A DNA stretch of 64,000 nt from Hedera helix (Eukaryota > Streptophyta > Magnoliopsida > Apiales > Araliaceae), in assembly GCA_947179155.2 (NCBI GenBank), contig OX359275.1, positions 40,582,898-40,646,897 on the forward strand, given 5' to 3'. Position 1 is the stretch's first letter. The number at the start of each line of letters is the position of its first letter. This document shows, one piece after another, positions 1 to 11,254 of the stretch. The position numbers were made by a program, and so were the translations under genes. The notes beneath the pieces were generated by a model. The model did not search any database, was not told where the DNA came from, and saw nothing but the letters and a program-made list of their open reading frames with translations.

Positions 1-899
1 TCTTCATATATATATATTTTTTTTTTCATGAAACAGTAAGTGGTTAAATTGACGAAATTGAAAGTTAAGGATGTTATGTGCAAATTTTATTTTGTCGGAC
101 AATATTCGCTTTGTCAGGGAATATTCGGGCCGTACAACGGCGCCGAAATAACAAATTATTTGTGGACCCCACAACGGAATATTTGTCGGATATAGAAAAC
201 GACAGAAGTAACATTTTTAAATAAAAATAGTCAACGGTGTTAACTGTTAAAATACAGGTGATAAAAGAATAGTAGCATACGGTAATTTATGGTATTTTAT
301 GTAGCACACGGTACTCTACAGTGGCACACGGTATTGCACAGTGTCTCATATTATTGACACCGTAACTGTTACGCATCATTTCATCGATAATTGTCACTGC
401 ATAATATTTTATATTATCAATTCAATTATTGTTGCTACACAGTATTTTGCATTATTAATTTAATAATTGTCATTACACTGTATTTTATATCATTGAGTCA
501 ATAATTGTTGCTGTACTGTTTTTAAAATTATTGAACCTAATAATTGTCACAGTAGCAAATATACTGTAATTTATATTATTAAATTAATAAAAATATGTAA
601 CGTGTTTCTTACATTATTGTGGTAACATTATTTTATATGTTGGACTCACAGGAAGAATAAATAAATAAATAAATAAAAAATAAAATAATTAATTTTACTA
701 TTTGTAATAGTAACGTGAATAGTGACGTGAATAGTAACGTGAATAGTAAGAAACATGTGGGACCCATGTGGGGCCCACATGAGAAATGAATTGCAAATTG
801 AAAATGTGCTGAAGAAAAGTTTGGTGAAGCAGCCAGCGGCTGCTGATTTCTTTGACTGGCGTGTTGTTCACCTACCACGCATAGTAACCTCTTTTCTCT

Positions 900-907
900 T
901 ATAAATA
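900..907 (+). promoter_or_regulatory. LTR TATA box (U3/R promoter)
   Basis: TATAAATA followed by AGCTTGTTCAGC, conserved at 14,870-14,877 in the sister LTR. It is the likely Pol II core promoter for the element, with transcription expected to start about 30 bases downstream. Confidence 0.55.
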
Positions 908-1039
908 GCTTGTTCAGCTAAATAGAAAAATCACACCTAAAACATAAAATTTTTCTATAAGAATTTTATGAGTTTTCTGTGAGAATAGTAAGCTTATTTT
1001 GAGTGTTTGAAAGCCAAAAGGAGTGCAGAAAATTTTCAA

Positions 1040-1319
1040 GTAAGTCTTTTATTAAAGAGTAGTAATTTCATAAATTCTTATTTTTCGCGGTATTCACAAA
1101 TCTTCCTTTAGAAGACTCTTCTTTGAGAAGATTCATTTTTAAAAGCTTTCTTTGGAAGATTTATTTTGAAATATTATTTTAAAAACTATTTTAAAGTAGT
1201 TATATTATACTACAAAAATTATATTAAATATATATAATTTTGATAGTTCATATTATACGAGTTATCATACACTTTGAAATTTATATGTGGTAATTACTAA
1301 TTTTATTATAAATATATAG
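1040..1319 (+). other. Intron-like segment in the LTR leader
   Basis: The segment starts GTAAGTC and ends ATATAG, is AT-rich and has CTAAT about 19 bases before the AG. Removing exactly these bases gives TTTTCAA joined to GTTGATC, which is the uninterrupted sequence of the sister LTR near 15,005-15,016. The - strand LTR at 7,280-10,277 and the diverged LTR near 47,430 also lack the segment. There is no target site duplication at its edges, unlike a transposon insertion. It lies about 130 bases after the LTR TATA box, so it would be in the transcribed leader. Seen: the boundaries and the clean absence elsewhere. Inferred: splicing. Confidence 0.55.
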
Positions 1320-1752
1320 GTTGATCAATCTCATTTTTATCAATATCCAGTCACCAGATAAGGTAAGAAATGTCAATTTTTTTTTTACACTCTTGAACTT
1401 GCTACGGTAAGGGATATTATTTTCTTTCATACTCCTAAATCGAAACTTATTATGGAATTATTGCTTCTATAATTCCTGAAAATATTATATGTTCCATAAT
1501 AGTTGAACTTCATTATTTCAACTGAACCTTCCTATTTTCTGAACCTTTCTATTGAACTGTAACCGTTATTCTGAACTGTGGATCTTGAATATCCTTTTTA
1601 AATTTCACTCCACATCATGTTGACAATTTGGACATTATTTGAATCTGCACAAAGTAAACTTTCGATATTTATTGTTTATCCTATGTTCTTCTGTTCATCA
1701 ATTGTCTCACTATCATTTGAACTAATCTTCAAGAATCAAGCTGTTGTGAACA

Positions 1753-2164
1753 TCTGTGGCCGGGGGCACAGATGTGATATATTTGTTGAACAGATGATAG
1801 GTTAAAGGCGATATAATAGGTTAAAGGCGATACATCTGTTCGGTGTCTTTTATGGCACGTGGTGAATGTTCTCTTTGGCCCGTAGTGCAAAGATGAACTG
1901 TTGATTGGTATGATTATGACCAAAGGCTGAATCTGGTATAATCATGACCGTTGGTATTATATTGAAAGTTCTCTTTGGCCCGTAGTGCATAGATGAACTG
2001 TTGTTTGGTATGATTATGACCAAATGCTGAATCTGGTTTAATCACGACCGCTGGTACTATCTGTGGCCGGGGGCACAGATGCGATATATTTGTTAAACAG
2101 ATGTTAGGTTAAAAGCGATATAATAGGTTAAAGGCGATACATCTGTTCGGTGCCTTTTATGGCA
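1753..2164 (+). repeat. Internal duplication in the LTR
   Basis: A block of roughly 106 bases, beginning CTGTGGCCGGGGGCACAG and containing the repeated GGTTAAAGGCGATA motif, occurs at about 1,753 and again 307 bases later at about 2,060. The other LTR copies (16,010; 8,000; 34,030) have it once. The motif contains a self-complementary ATCTGTGGCC...GGGCACAGAT core. Confidence 0.7.
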
Positions 2165-2774
2165 TATATTGAAAGTTCTCTTTGGCCCGTAGTGCATAGA
2201 TGAACTGTTGATTTGCATGATTATGACTAGGAACTGTGAATTTATATTATCATGACTAATGGTATTTCAGGTGATAAAAGTTGATGATGTTTTTACTAAA
2301 AAGAGAAGCGAGTGGACATTATAGTCTACATTATTCTTCTAATAGATTGCTCATTCCGCTGCTATTATTGATCTGAACGTTGTTTAACAATTTAACTGCA
2401 GTTTCTGATATAAACCTTGTAGTCTGTTGTATTCTATCAGGAACTCAACTGTTGAAGGCTAATGATAATTTATTCGTCATTATCTTAGTCATGATATTTC
2501 TTACTGGGCTATTTGAGCTCACCCTTTTGTTCCATTATTTTTCAACAGGAGATGAGAACGTAACGGGGTCTAGCTGAGGGATGGAGTGAGAGTCCGAGGA
2601 ATAGCTATCGTCGTCTTCACGTGTTGTAAAATAGTGTGGCAATAATAGTGAAGACTTAGTTGTGTATTATTATACACTGTATTGTTGTACGTTGTGCTTT
2701 GTTGTAATAATTTTGTTGTAGTCTTTTGACGACTCAAGTTTGGGCTGTGTAGGCCTAGATTTGGGGGCGTCACA

Positions 2775-5700
2775 TGTAGGCTACGGTTCCTATTCGATCG
2801 AGGATTTCAAATGGGCCAATAAATCGAGGGTTAAGCTTTCCTCTCTTTCCGAATCTCGTAACCCCTTTCCGTGGAGAAACACGTAAGAATACATGATCTC
2901 CGACGTTGAAACTTTCGTCTCTCCGATGAAGATCATCATAACTCTTTTGTCGTTCTTGTGCGGTCTGTATTCGTTGTCGGATCATTTGGATCTTTTCGGT
3001 CGTCAAGCGTACCAACTCGGGTCCCAACAATTTTGCTTCTCCTACCTCATTCCAACATATTGGAGAGCGACACTTCCTTCCATACAAAGCCTCGAATGGA
3101 ACCATGCCTATGCTTGCTTGGTAACTGTTGTTGTAAGAAAATTCCACCAATGGCAAGTATTTATCCCAACTTCCTTTGAAGTCTAATACACAAAGTCTCA
3201 AAAGATCTTCGAGGGTCTGGATCGTCCTTTCCGATTGTCCGTCCGTTTGAGGATGGTATGCAGAACTAAAACGTAGTTCAGTGCCCATAGCTTTTTGTAG
3301 ACTGATCCAAAAGCGTGAAGTGAATCTAGGATCTCGATCAGAAACTATGGAAACTGGCATGCCATGCAATCTCACGATCTCATTTATGTACATACCGGCA
3401 AGACGTTCAAGTGAAAAGTTTTCTCGTATAGGCAAGAAATGAGCAGATTTGGTCAATCTATCTACGATGACCCAAATTGCATCTAAGCCTTGAGAAACTT
3501 TGGGAAGACCCGTCACGAAATCCATATTGATGTGTTCCCACTTCCATTCGGGAACCTCAAGTGGTTGTAATGGACCCTTAGGTACTTGATGCTCTGCCTT
3601 GACACGTTGACAAGTTAGGCACCTTGAGATAAACTCTGCAATCTCTCTTTTCATATTGTTCCACCAAAATGTATGTCGAAGATCTCGATACATCTTGGTA
3701 CCTCCTGGGTGGATTGCAAACGGCGTGTTGTGTGCCTCCATCATGATTTTATGCTTTAATTCAGGATCGTTAGGAACACAGAGTCGAGAGTTGACTCGAA
3801 GTATTCCTTTCTCGTCGATTCTTGCTTCGGGAATGACACCTTCTTGTACTTTCTTTATCATGTTTATCAGTTCCGGATCGGTAGCTTGAGCAGCTTTAAT
3901 TTTATCGATTAAAGTTGGTTCTACTCGCACGTGAGCAATCTTCGAGCGGGTCCCTGGTGTCTTTAGCTCTATCTCCATCTTTTGCAAGTCGTACAAAATA
4001 CACTTTTGTGTTGTCAGCAGTGCACTTGTACTTGCATAAGATTTTCTGCTCAAAGCGTCAGCTACAACGTTCGCCTTTCCCGGGTGATACTGGATTGTGT
4101 GGTCATAATCCTTTAACAGCTCAAGCCAACGTCGTTGTCGCATGTTGAGTTCCTTCTGGGTGAAGAAATACTTGAGACTTTTATGATCCGTATAGATATC
4201 CACTTTTTCTCCGTACAAGTAGTGTCTCCAGATCTTCAACGCGAAAACGACTGCTGCCAACTCTAGATCATGAGTAGGATAATTTTTCTCATAATCTTTG
4301 AGTTGTCGAGAGGCGTAGGCTATAACCTTTCCATGTTGCATAAGGACACAGCCTAGACCTTTGCCAGAAGCATCGCTGTAGATAACAAATTCTCCTGATC
4401 CTGATGGTATGGTCAGAACAGGAGCTGAAACCAGTCTCTTCTTGAGTTCTTGAAAACTTTTCTCGCATTCCTCGCTCCATATGAATTTTGTGCTTTTCCG
4501 AGTAAGCTGCGTTAATGGAGTGGCGATTCGAGAAAATCCTTCTACGAATCTCCGATAATAACCAGCTAGACCCAGAAAACTTCGGACTTCGGTTACTGTT
4601 TTGGGTTGTTCCCAATTTAGTACCGTTTCAATCTTCGCAGGATCGACTGATATTCCTTGACTAGAAATCACATGCCCAAGAAACGCGACCTCCTCAAGCC
4701 AGAACTCACATTTCTTCAACTTGGCATATAATTTGTTGTCACGGAGCTTTTGTAGTATCAATCTCAGGTGTTGTTCATGATCCTCGCGACTCTTGGAGTA
4801 TATGAGGATGTCATCAATAAAGACAATCACAAAATGATCCAAATGTTCCTTGAATATCCGGTTCATCATGTCCATGAAAGCTGCAGGAGCATTAGTTAGT
4901 CCAAAAGGCATGACTAATAACTCATAATGCCCATAACGAGTTCTGAAAGCAGTCTTTGGAATGTCCTCAGCTTTAACCTTTAACTGATGATATCCAGAAC
5001 GGAGATCAATCTTTGAGAAATGTTGAGCGCCTTGCAATTGATCAAACATGTCATCAATCCGAGGTAACGGGTACCTGTTCTTGATGGTGACATGGTTCAA
5101 TTCTCGGTAGTCAATGCACAATCTCATACTCCCGTCTTTCTTCTTCACAAATAGAACAGGAGCACCCCAAGGTGATGCACTCGGACGAATGAAACCGGTA
5201 TCCAACAATTCCTGTAGTTGGACTTTTAACTCTTGAAGTTCAATGGGAGCCATTCGGTAGGGAGCTTTGGAAATGGGCTTGGTACCGGGTTCAAGATCAA
5301 TATAAAAATCAATTTCACGGTTTGGGGGTAAGCCAGGAAGTTCTTCAGGAAAAACGTCAGGAAACTCATTAACAATGGGAATATCATTCAAGTTTGACGT
5401 ATTTTTGTTCAAATCAGTGACATGAGCTAAAAAGGCTTGACATCCGTTTTTCAATAAACGAATGACTTTATGGCTAGAAATAACAGTTATAGATTTCAAT
5501 GGTTTAGTTGCTTGAATTTGCATGACAGGTTGATTAGGAATATGAAAACTAATAATCTTATGAAAACAATCAATTTTAGCATGATGGGTAGTCAACCAAT
5601 CAATTCCTAAAATCACATCAAATTCATGCATCTCCAAAGAAATAAGGTCAACAGGTAATGTGAGGTTGTTGATTTGAACTAGGCAAGATTTATAGACAGT

Positions 5701-7080
5701 AGATGTAATGGTCATTTCTCCTAATGGGGTTTCAACTGATAAGTCAAAGTCCAAATTTTCAGGAGTTAAGTTTAAACGCTGAGCACATGCAGGTGAGATA
5801 AAAGAATGGGTAGAGCCAGTATCTAACAAAGCGTAGACTTCACGAGAATTTATGAATAGCTTACCGGTTATCACCTCGTTCGAGTTTCGCGCCATTTGGG
5901 ATGTCACAACAAAAGCTCTCCCTTGAACTACAGATTTTCCCTTATCCGCGCTAGCTTTTGGTATCATCATTGCAGCTGGACTTGATTTTGTGGCAGGACA
6001 GAACCGCGCAAGATGACCCTCTTTCCCACAACTGTAGCACTTTTTGGACTGCAGTGTACAGTTTGGACTGATGTGACCTTCCTGACCACACCTATAGCAT
6101 CTCACTGGTGGTCGATCTTCTCCCCTTGAAACTGGGGTCGGTGCTGGTGTTGGTACTGGTGCTGGTGCCCTTCCATAATTATTATGGAATCTCTTTCTTT
6201 TGAAATTGTTCCCACTAGATTCTCCTCTTCTGTTATTTGGTATGGAATTACCACCGAAGTGTTGGTTACCTCCTCGATGGTTCTCGTTCCTGTGGTTGTT
6301 GTCACTCCTTTCTCTATGTTGATCATTAACTCTTGGCTGCAATGTTTCATCTGTTTGCTCCACCCTTTGAGCCCTATCTACAACATCTGAATACAAACTA
6401 AATTTATGAGAGCTAAGTTGTTGACGAATTTTGAATCTCAAACCTCTTAGGAACATCCGACTCATTCGTGCTTCGTCATCCACAAGATGGGTGGCAAAGC
6501 GAGATAACTCGGCAAACTTGGCTTCATATTGGGAGACTGTCATGTTTCCCTGCTCCAGCTTAATGAATTCCACCTCTTTCATATGGCGGATGCTTTCTGG
6601 GAAATACTTCTCGTTAAACAGTTCTTCGAATTCTGTCCAAGACATTTCGAGTGCTGAAGGTTGGATACGTTTTACCGCTTCCCACCAATGGTCCGCCTCA
6701 CCTCGTAACATAAAAGTGGCAAATGGCACCTTCTGATCATCAGCGCATAGTAAGACATCAAGTATTTTTGTCGTCTGCTTTAGCCATGCCTCCGCTTTGA
6801 GTGGGTCAGGCTTCCCGTGGAATTCAGGTGGTCCTAATTCTTTAAATTGCTTAACAGTGACCATCCTCAAATTGCCAGCGTTTCTACCGTTATTATTGAC
6901 TGGATTTCCTCTTCCTTGATTCTGTATGAACTGCATGAAATTCCTAAAGAATCCATCGTTCATCATGTTATCAGGAACATTATTTCCTGAGTTGGCAGGA
7001 GGATTGTTTGGGGCCTCTTGATTCTCGGCTACATTTGCTTCGGGTATTCCATAGTTAACCTCTTGATTTTCAGATGTCAT
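2775..7080 (-). CDS. Ty3/gypsy (Tekay/Del-like chromovirus) gag-pol polyprotein, C-terminus lost
   Basis: One open frame of about 1,435 codons encodes the capsid and replication enzymes of an LTR retrotransposon. In order: capsid-like gag (residues ~50-260); two CCHC zinc knuckles (CYRCGQEGHISPNC near 326 and CYSCGKEGHLARFC near 347); aspartic protease with DTGSTHSF near 418; reverse transcriptase with FIDD near 752; RNase H with YSDAS near 898; integrase with an H2C2 finger around 1,115-1,155 and DDE residues in NMDFVTGLP, SDRDPRF and GQSER (last near 1,283). It stops at GTVAY, where the sequence joins the end of the left LTR; the final Met and stop codon come from LTR bases. The missing C-terminal part (integrase tail, chromodomain-like region, ~110 residues), the PPT and the 3' LTR are absent, so the copy cannot move by itself. 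The clade is judged from RT/IN wording and long LTRs. Confidence 0.92.
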
Positions 7081-7265
7081 ACTTAACTGTGGTCACAAAA
7101 TAAATGTTAGTTCAAATAAACTGACTCATCACTTCATGTTCCTACATTCAAATCGACTCATTAGATAATAAAATCTATTTTAGGTAGGACACAGTAGTGA
7201 CTGATTCTACTCGTCTCTCCCCTCCTAGTTCTACCCCAGATCTCCATTAAAGACCATATCCCTAA

Positions 7266-7277
7266 GCTCTGATGCCA
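7266..7277 (-). other. Primer binding site (initiator Met tRNA type)
   Basis: Read on the - strand this is TGGCATCAGAGC, one mismatch from the usual plant PBS TGGTATCAGAGC, two bases after the LTR terminus CGTCACA. It fixes the orientation of the element and identifies 7,280-10,277 as its 5' LTR. Confidence 0.85.
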
Positions 7278-8461
7278 ACTGTGACGCCCCCAAATCTGGG
7301 CCCACACAGCCCAAACTTGAGTCGTCAAAAGACTACAACAAAATTATTACAACAAAGCACAACGTACAACAATACAGTGTATAATAATACACAACTAAGT
7401 CTTCACTATTATTGCCACACTATTTTACAAAACGTGAAGACTATGATAACTATTCCTCGGACCCTCACTCCATTCCCCGGCTAGACCCTGTTATGTTTTC
7501 ATCTCCTGTTGAAAAACAATGGAACAAAAGAAAGGGTGAGCTCAAATAGCCCAGTAAAGAATATCATGACTAAGATAATGACGAATAAATTATCATTAGT
7601 CTTCAACAGCTGAGTTCTTGATAGAATACAATAGACTACAAGGTTTATATCAAAAACTGCAGTTAAATTCTTAAACAACGTTCAGATCAATAATAGCAGC
7701 GGAATGAGTAATCTATTAGAAGAATAATGCAGACTATAATGTCCACTCGGTTCTCTTTTTAGGAAAAACATCATCAACTTTTATCATCTGAAATATCATT
7801 AGTCAAGATAATACAAATTCACAGTTCCTGATCATAATCATGCAGATCAACAGTTCATCTTTGCACTACGGGCTAAAGACATTCAATATAACACCAACGG
7901 TCATGATTATACCAGATTCAGCCTTTGGTCATAATCATACCAAACAACAGTTCATCTTTGCACTACGGGCCAAAGAGAACATTCACCACGTGCCATAAAA
8001 GACACCGAACAGATGTATCGCCTTTAACCTATTATATCGCCTTTAACCTATCATATGTTCAACAAATATATCACATCTGTGCCCCCGGCCACAAATATTC
8101 ACAATAACTTGATTTTTGGATGATTAGAATGATATAAATGATGAACAGAAGAAATAGGATAACAATAAGTATCGGAAGTTTACTTTGTACAGATTCAAAT
8201 AATGTCCAAATTGTCAACATGATGTGGAGTGAAATTCAAGATCCACAGTTCAGAATAACGGTTACAATTCAATAGAAAGGTTCACGTAAATAGGAAGGTT
8301 CAGTTGAAATAATGAAGTTCAACTATTATGGAACATATAATATTTTCAGGAATTATAGAAGCAATAGTTCCATAATAAATTTCGATTTAGGAGTATGAAA
8401 GAAAATAATATCCCTTACCGTAGCAAGTTTGATTAACAAAAGGTGAAGAAAATTAATACAA

Positions 8462-8805
8462 GGGTTATTCACCAACAGGCGGCAATCCGCTCCGTAAGGT
8501 TATTCCCACAATTTAATAGAATTTGAGTACAAAGAGTTATTCACCAAACAGGCGGCAATCCGCTCCGTAAGGTTATTCTCAGAGATTAATAATGAATGAA
8601 TACGAAAGGTTATTCACCAACAGGCGGCAATCCGCTCCGTAAGGTTATTCCCACAATTTAATAGAATTTGAGTACAAAGAGTTATTCACCAAACAGGCGG
8701 CAATCCGCTCCGTAAGGTTATTCTCAGAGATTAATAATGAATGAATACGAAAGGTTATTCACCAACAGGCGGCAATCCGCTCCGTAAGGTTATTCCCACA
8801 ATTTA
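8462..8805 (-). repeat. LTR tandem subrepeats, five units
   Basis: Five copies of a roughly 70-75-bp unit holding TTATTCACCAA(A)CAGGCGGC and CCGCTCCGTAAGGTTATTC, alternating between two slightly different spacers (a higher-order period of about 145 bp). The same array is at 34,494-34,835. A diverged four-unit form in the opposite orientation is at 15,222-15,480. The first LTR lacks it. Confidence 0.85.
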
Positions 8806-9210
8806 ATACATGGAAATAAAAGGCACGTCTTATGAGTAAGGAAGAAACAATATTATTATCGAGAATCAAATAATGATAATCCCTTACCATAGTATGTTTG
8901 AATAATGGAAGATGAAAAAGATGGTATCCCTTACCGTAACACGTGACTGGATATTGATTTAAATGAGGTTGATTAACTTGAACAGTACACGTATACTTAT
9001 AGATCTTCACAAATACTCAAGATGACTTAAGCACACTTATAGAGAACTTTCACAAGAAGTATTTAGAGAGAGAAAGAAAGAACAAGTAAGGAAGTTTATG
9101 AAAAATCCTTAAGTTAAGGCTTCTATTTATAGCCAAAAATCTTATCATTTATTTAATCTAAACCATTCATTTAAAGATCATCTTTTAATCTACACCATCC
9201 ATTTCAAATA

Positions 9211-9480
9211 TTATATTATCTTTAATCTACACCATTCATTTCATATCACCTAATAATCACCTAACTTTATATTATAAACAAATCAATTTAATTATTCAAC
9301 AATAATTTACACTTTAATCTACACCATTCATTTCATATCACCTAATAATCACCTAACTTTATATTATAAACAAATCAATTCAATTATTCAACAATAATTC
9401 ACACTTTAATCTACACCATTCATTTCATATCACCTAATAATCACCTAACTTTATATTATAAACAAATAACTTTATCAATT
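9211..9480 (-). repeat. LTR tandem subrepeats, three units
   Basis: Three near-identical units of about 110 bp containing CTACACCATTCATTTCATAT and CACCTAATAATCACCTAAC. The same triplet is in the solo LTR at about 35,242-35,510. Confidence 0.8.
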
Positions 9481-10277
9481 CAATTATTATGACTAATTGT
9501 TATAAATACAGCATAGTTAGCTCTTAGATATCAAGTCAATAAATTAATGAAATACAACTGTTTAAATAATATCATAATAGAGATAACAATAATGTAAAAT
9601 AAAGCATACGTTACTGTGTAATGACAATTATTGATTCAATAATGTGAATTACTGTGCATATGTTACTGTGACAATTATTAGGTTCAATAATTTTAAAAAC
9701 AGTGCAACAACAATTATTGACTCAATGATATAAAATACAGTGTAATGACAATTATTAAATCAATAATGCAAAATACTGTGTAACAACAATTATTGAATTG
9801 ATAATATAAAATATTATGCAGTGACAATTATCGATGAAATGATGCGTAACAGTTACGGTGTCAATTATCAGACCAATAATATTAGACACTATGCAATACC
9901 GTGTGTTACTGTAGAGTACCGTGTGCTACAGAAAATACCATAAACTACCGTATGCTACTATTCTTTTATCACCGGTATTTTAACAGTTCCGTTGACTATT
10001 TTTATTTAAAAAGGTTACTTCTGTCGTTTTCTATATCCGACAAATATTCCGTTGTGGGGTCCACCAATAATTTATTATTTCGGCGCCGTCGTACGGCACG
10101 AATATTCCCCGACCAAACGAATATTCCCCGACAAAGCGAATATTGTCCGACAAAATAAAATTTGCACATAACATCCTTAACTTTCAACTTTATCGATTTA
10201 ATCACTTACTGTTTCAAAAAAAATATATATATGAAGAAAAATTAAATTTTGTATTTCATAAAATTCGGGGTCTTACA

Positions 10278-10445
10278 ATCCTAGTCTTCACGTGTTGTAA
10301 AATAGTGTGGCAATAATAGTGAAGACTTAGTTGTGTATTATTATACACTGTATTGTTGTACGTTGTGCTTTGTTGTAATAATTTTGTTGTAGTCTTTTGA
10401 CGACTCAAGTTTGGGCTGTGTAGGCCTAGATTTGGGGGCGTCACA
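10278..10445 (+). mobile_element. Right end of the 5' LTR of the + strand element
   Basis: It begins ATCCTAGTCTTCACG, which matches an internal LTR position (compare 16,656 onward), and ends GGGGGCGTCACA. It is directly followed by a primer binding site. The rest of this LTR should lie to the left of the inserted - element, but the left side does not show the expected simple break. Confidence 0.85.
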
Positions 10446-10447
10446 GT

Positions 10448-10459
10448 TGGTATCAGAGC
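10448..10459 (+). other. Primer binding site (initiator Met tRNA type)
   Basis: TGGTATCAGAGC, a perfect match to the usual plant Ty3/copia PBS, two bases after the LTR terminus. It shows that a + strand element starts here. Confidence 0.9.
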
Positions 10460-10645
10460 TTAGGGATATGGTCTTTAATGGAGATCTGGGGTTAGAACTA
10501 GGAGGGGAGAGACGAATAGAATCAGTCACTAGTGCGTCCTACCTAAATTAGATTTTATTATCTAATTAGTTGATTTGAATATAGGGACATGAAGTGATGA
10601 GTCAGTTTATTTGAACTAACATCTATTTTGTGACCACAGTTAAGT

Positions 10646-11254
10646 ATGGCATCTGGAAATCAGGAGGTTAACCACGGAGTACCCGAAGTGAATGTAGAGG
10701 CCACAAACAATTCTTCTACAAACTCAGAGTTGAATAATTTGCCTAAAGCAAAAATTATTTGTATCCGATCTAAAGAAGAAGAAGGTGAAAGTTCTACCGT
10801 CGTTCTTCCAAATTCGTTCTTTAAAGGATATCCGGAACTTGCGGAAATTGTTGCCTTTAATTTGCTCGACAGTTGGAAACATATCATCACCTGGTTATGC
10901 TCGATAACAAAGGATCAGAATATATGGACGTTTCATATAAGTCTTTGGGATTTATGGTGTTCGAGCTATGATTTTCAAGATTATTTAAAAATGATGTATC
11001 TATACTTTTGGGCGTTACAATTTAGAGGAATTCAGGTTAAGTTAGTCACTATCGTGGAAACTGTAGTCTATCGAAAATACTATTTTAATGGAAATCATTG
11101 GTACGCTACTACTGATGAAGTTGAAGAATCTGAGAAACAGTTCGTTAGAGAACTATTTCGTGGTATCCCCATGGTTGAAATACGTGAAGATCCGGATGAA
11201 GTATATGGGACTCGATTTGATGATGACAGCCTTGATGATCAAGAAATCGAATGA
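10646..11254 (+). CDS. Chimeric frame: gag start fused to an unrecognised sequence
   Basis: This 202-residue frame starts where the retrotransposon gag starts: the first ~33 codons (MASGNQEVNHGVPE...) match the gag start of the - element (MTSENQEVNYGIPE...). From about 10,746 to 11,245 the sequence is unrelated to gag yet stays open in the same frame for about 167 codons, rich in W, Y and F, with an acidic end (DDDSLDDQEIE). Capsid and zinc knuckles are missing. Retroelement homology resumes at about 11,247 (SNEVMTGKLFINSREVYA), in another frame. I do not recognise the inserted protein. It may be a captured host gene fragment or sequence from another mobile element. Nothing here shows that it is expressed. 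Confidence 0.5.
   Translation: MASGNQEVNHGVPEVNVEATNNSSTNSELNNLPKAKIICIRSKEEEGESSTVVLPNSFFKGYPELAEIVAFNLLDSWKHIITWLCSITKDQNIWTFHISLWDLWCSSYDFQDYLKMMYLYFWALQFRGIQVKLVTIVETVVYRKYYFNGNHWYATTDEVEESEKQFVRELFRGIPMVEIREDPDEVYGTRFDDDSLDDQEIE

Larger units (their letters stand above)
1..2774 (+). mobile_element. LTR of a Tekay-like Ty3/gypsy element, + orientation, left edge cut by the window
   Basis: Aligned by eye with the LTR at 13,964-16,823, the window opens at LTR base 41, so about 40 bases (the TGTAAGACCCCG start) lie outside. It ends in GGGGGCGTCACA, the same terminus as the other copies. A TATAAATA box lies at 900-907. Compared with its relatives it lacks the tandem subrepeat block (compare 15,222-15,480), carries an extra intron-like 280-bp segment (1,040-1,319) and has a duplicated block near 1,753-2,164. 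The terminal CA is followed directly by antisense pol sequence instead of a primer binding site, so the right junction is rearranged. It could be the 5' LTR of the + element ending at 16,823 or a separate copy. Confidence 0.85.
7280..10277 (-). mobile_element. 5' LTR of the - strand Tekay-like element
   Basis: On the - strand it runs from TGTAAGACCCCG (10,277) to GGGCGTCACA (7,280), 2,998 bases with TG...CA ends. It is nearly identical to the solo LTR at 33,297-36,307, including the same internal subrepeats. A TATA box reads TATAAATAG on the - strand near 9,123-9,131. To its right the sequence continues with the last 168 bases of a + LTR, so this element was inserted into that LTR. Confidence 0.9.

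Noticed and set aside
8462..8805. Regular repeats with short spacers, superficially CRISPR-like
   Set aside because: The spacers are themselves repeated, the array is inside an LTR and is copied in the solo LTR at 34,494; this is a plant nuclear region.
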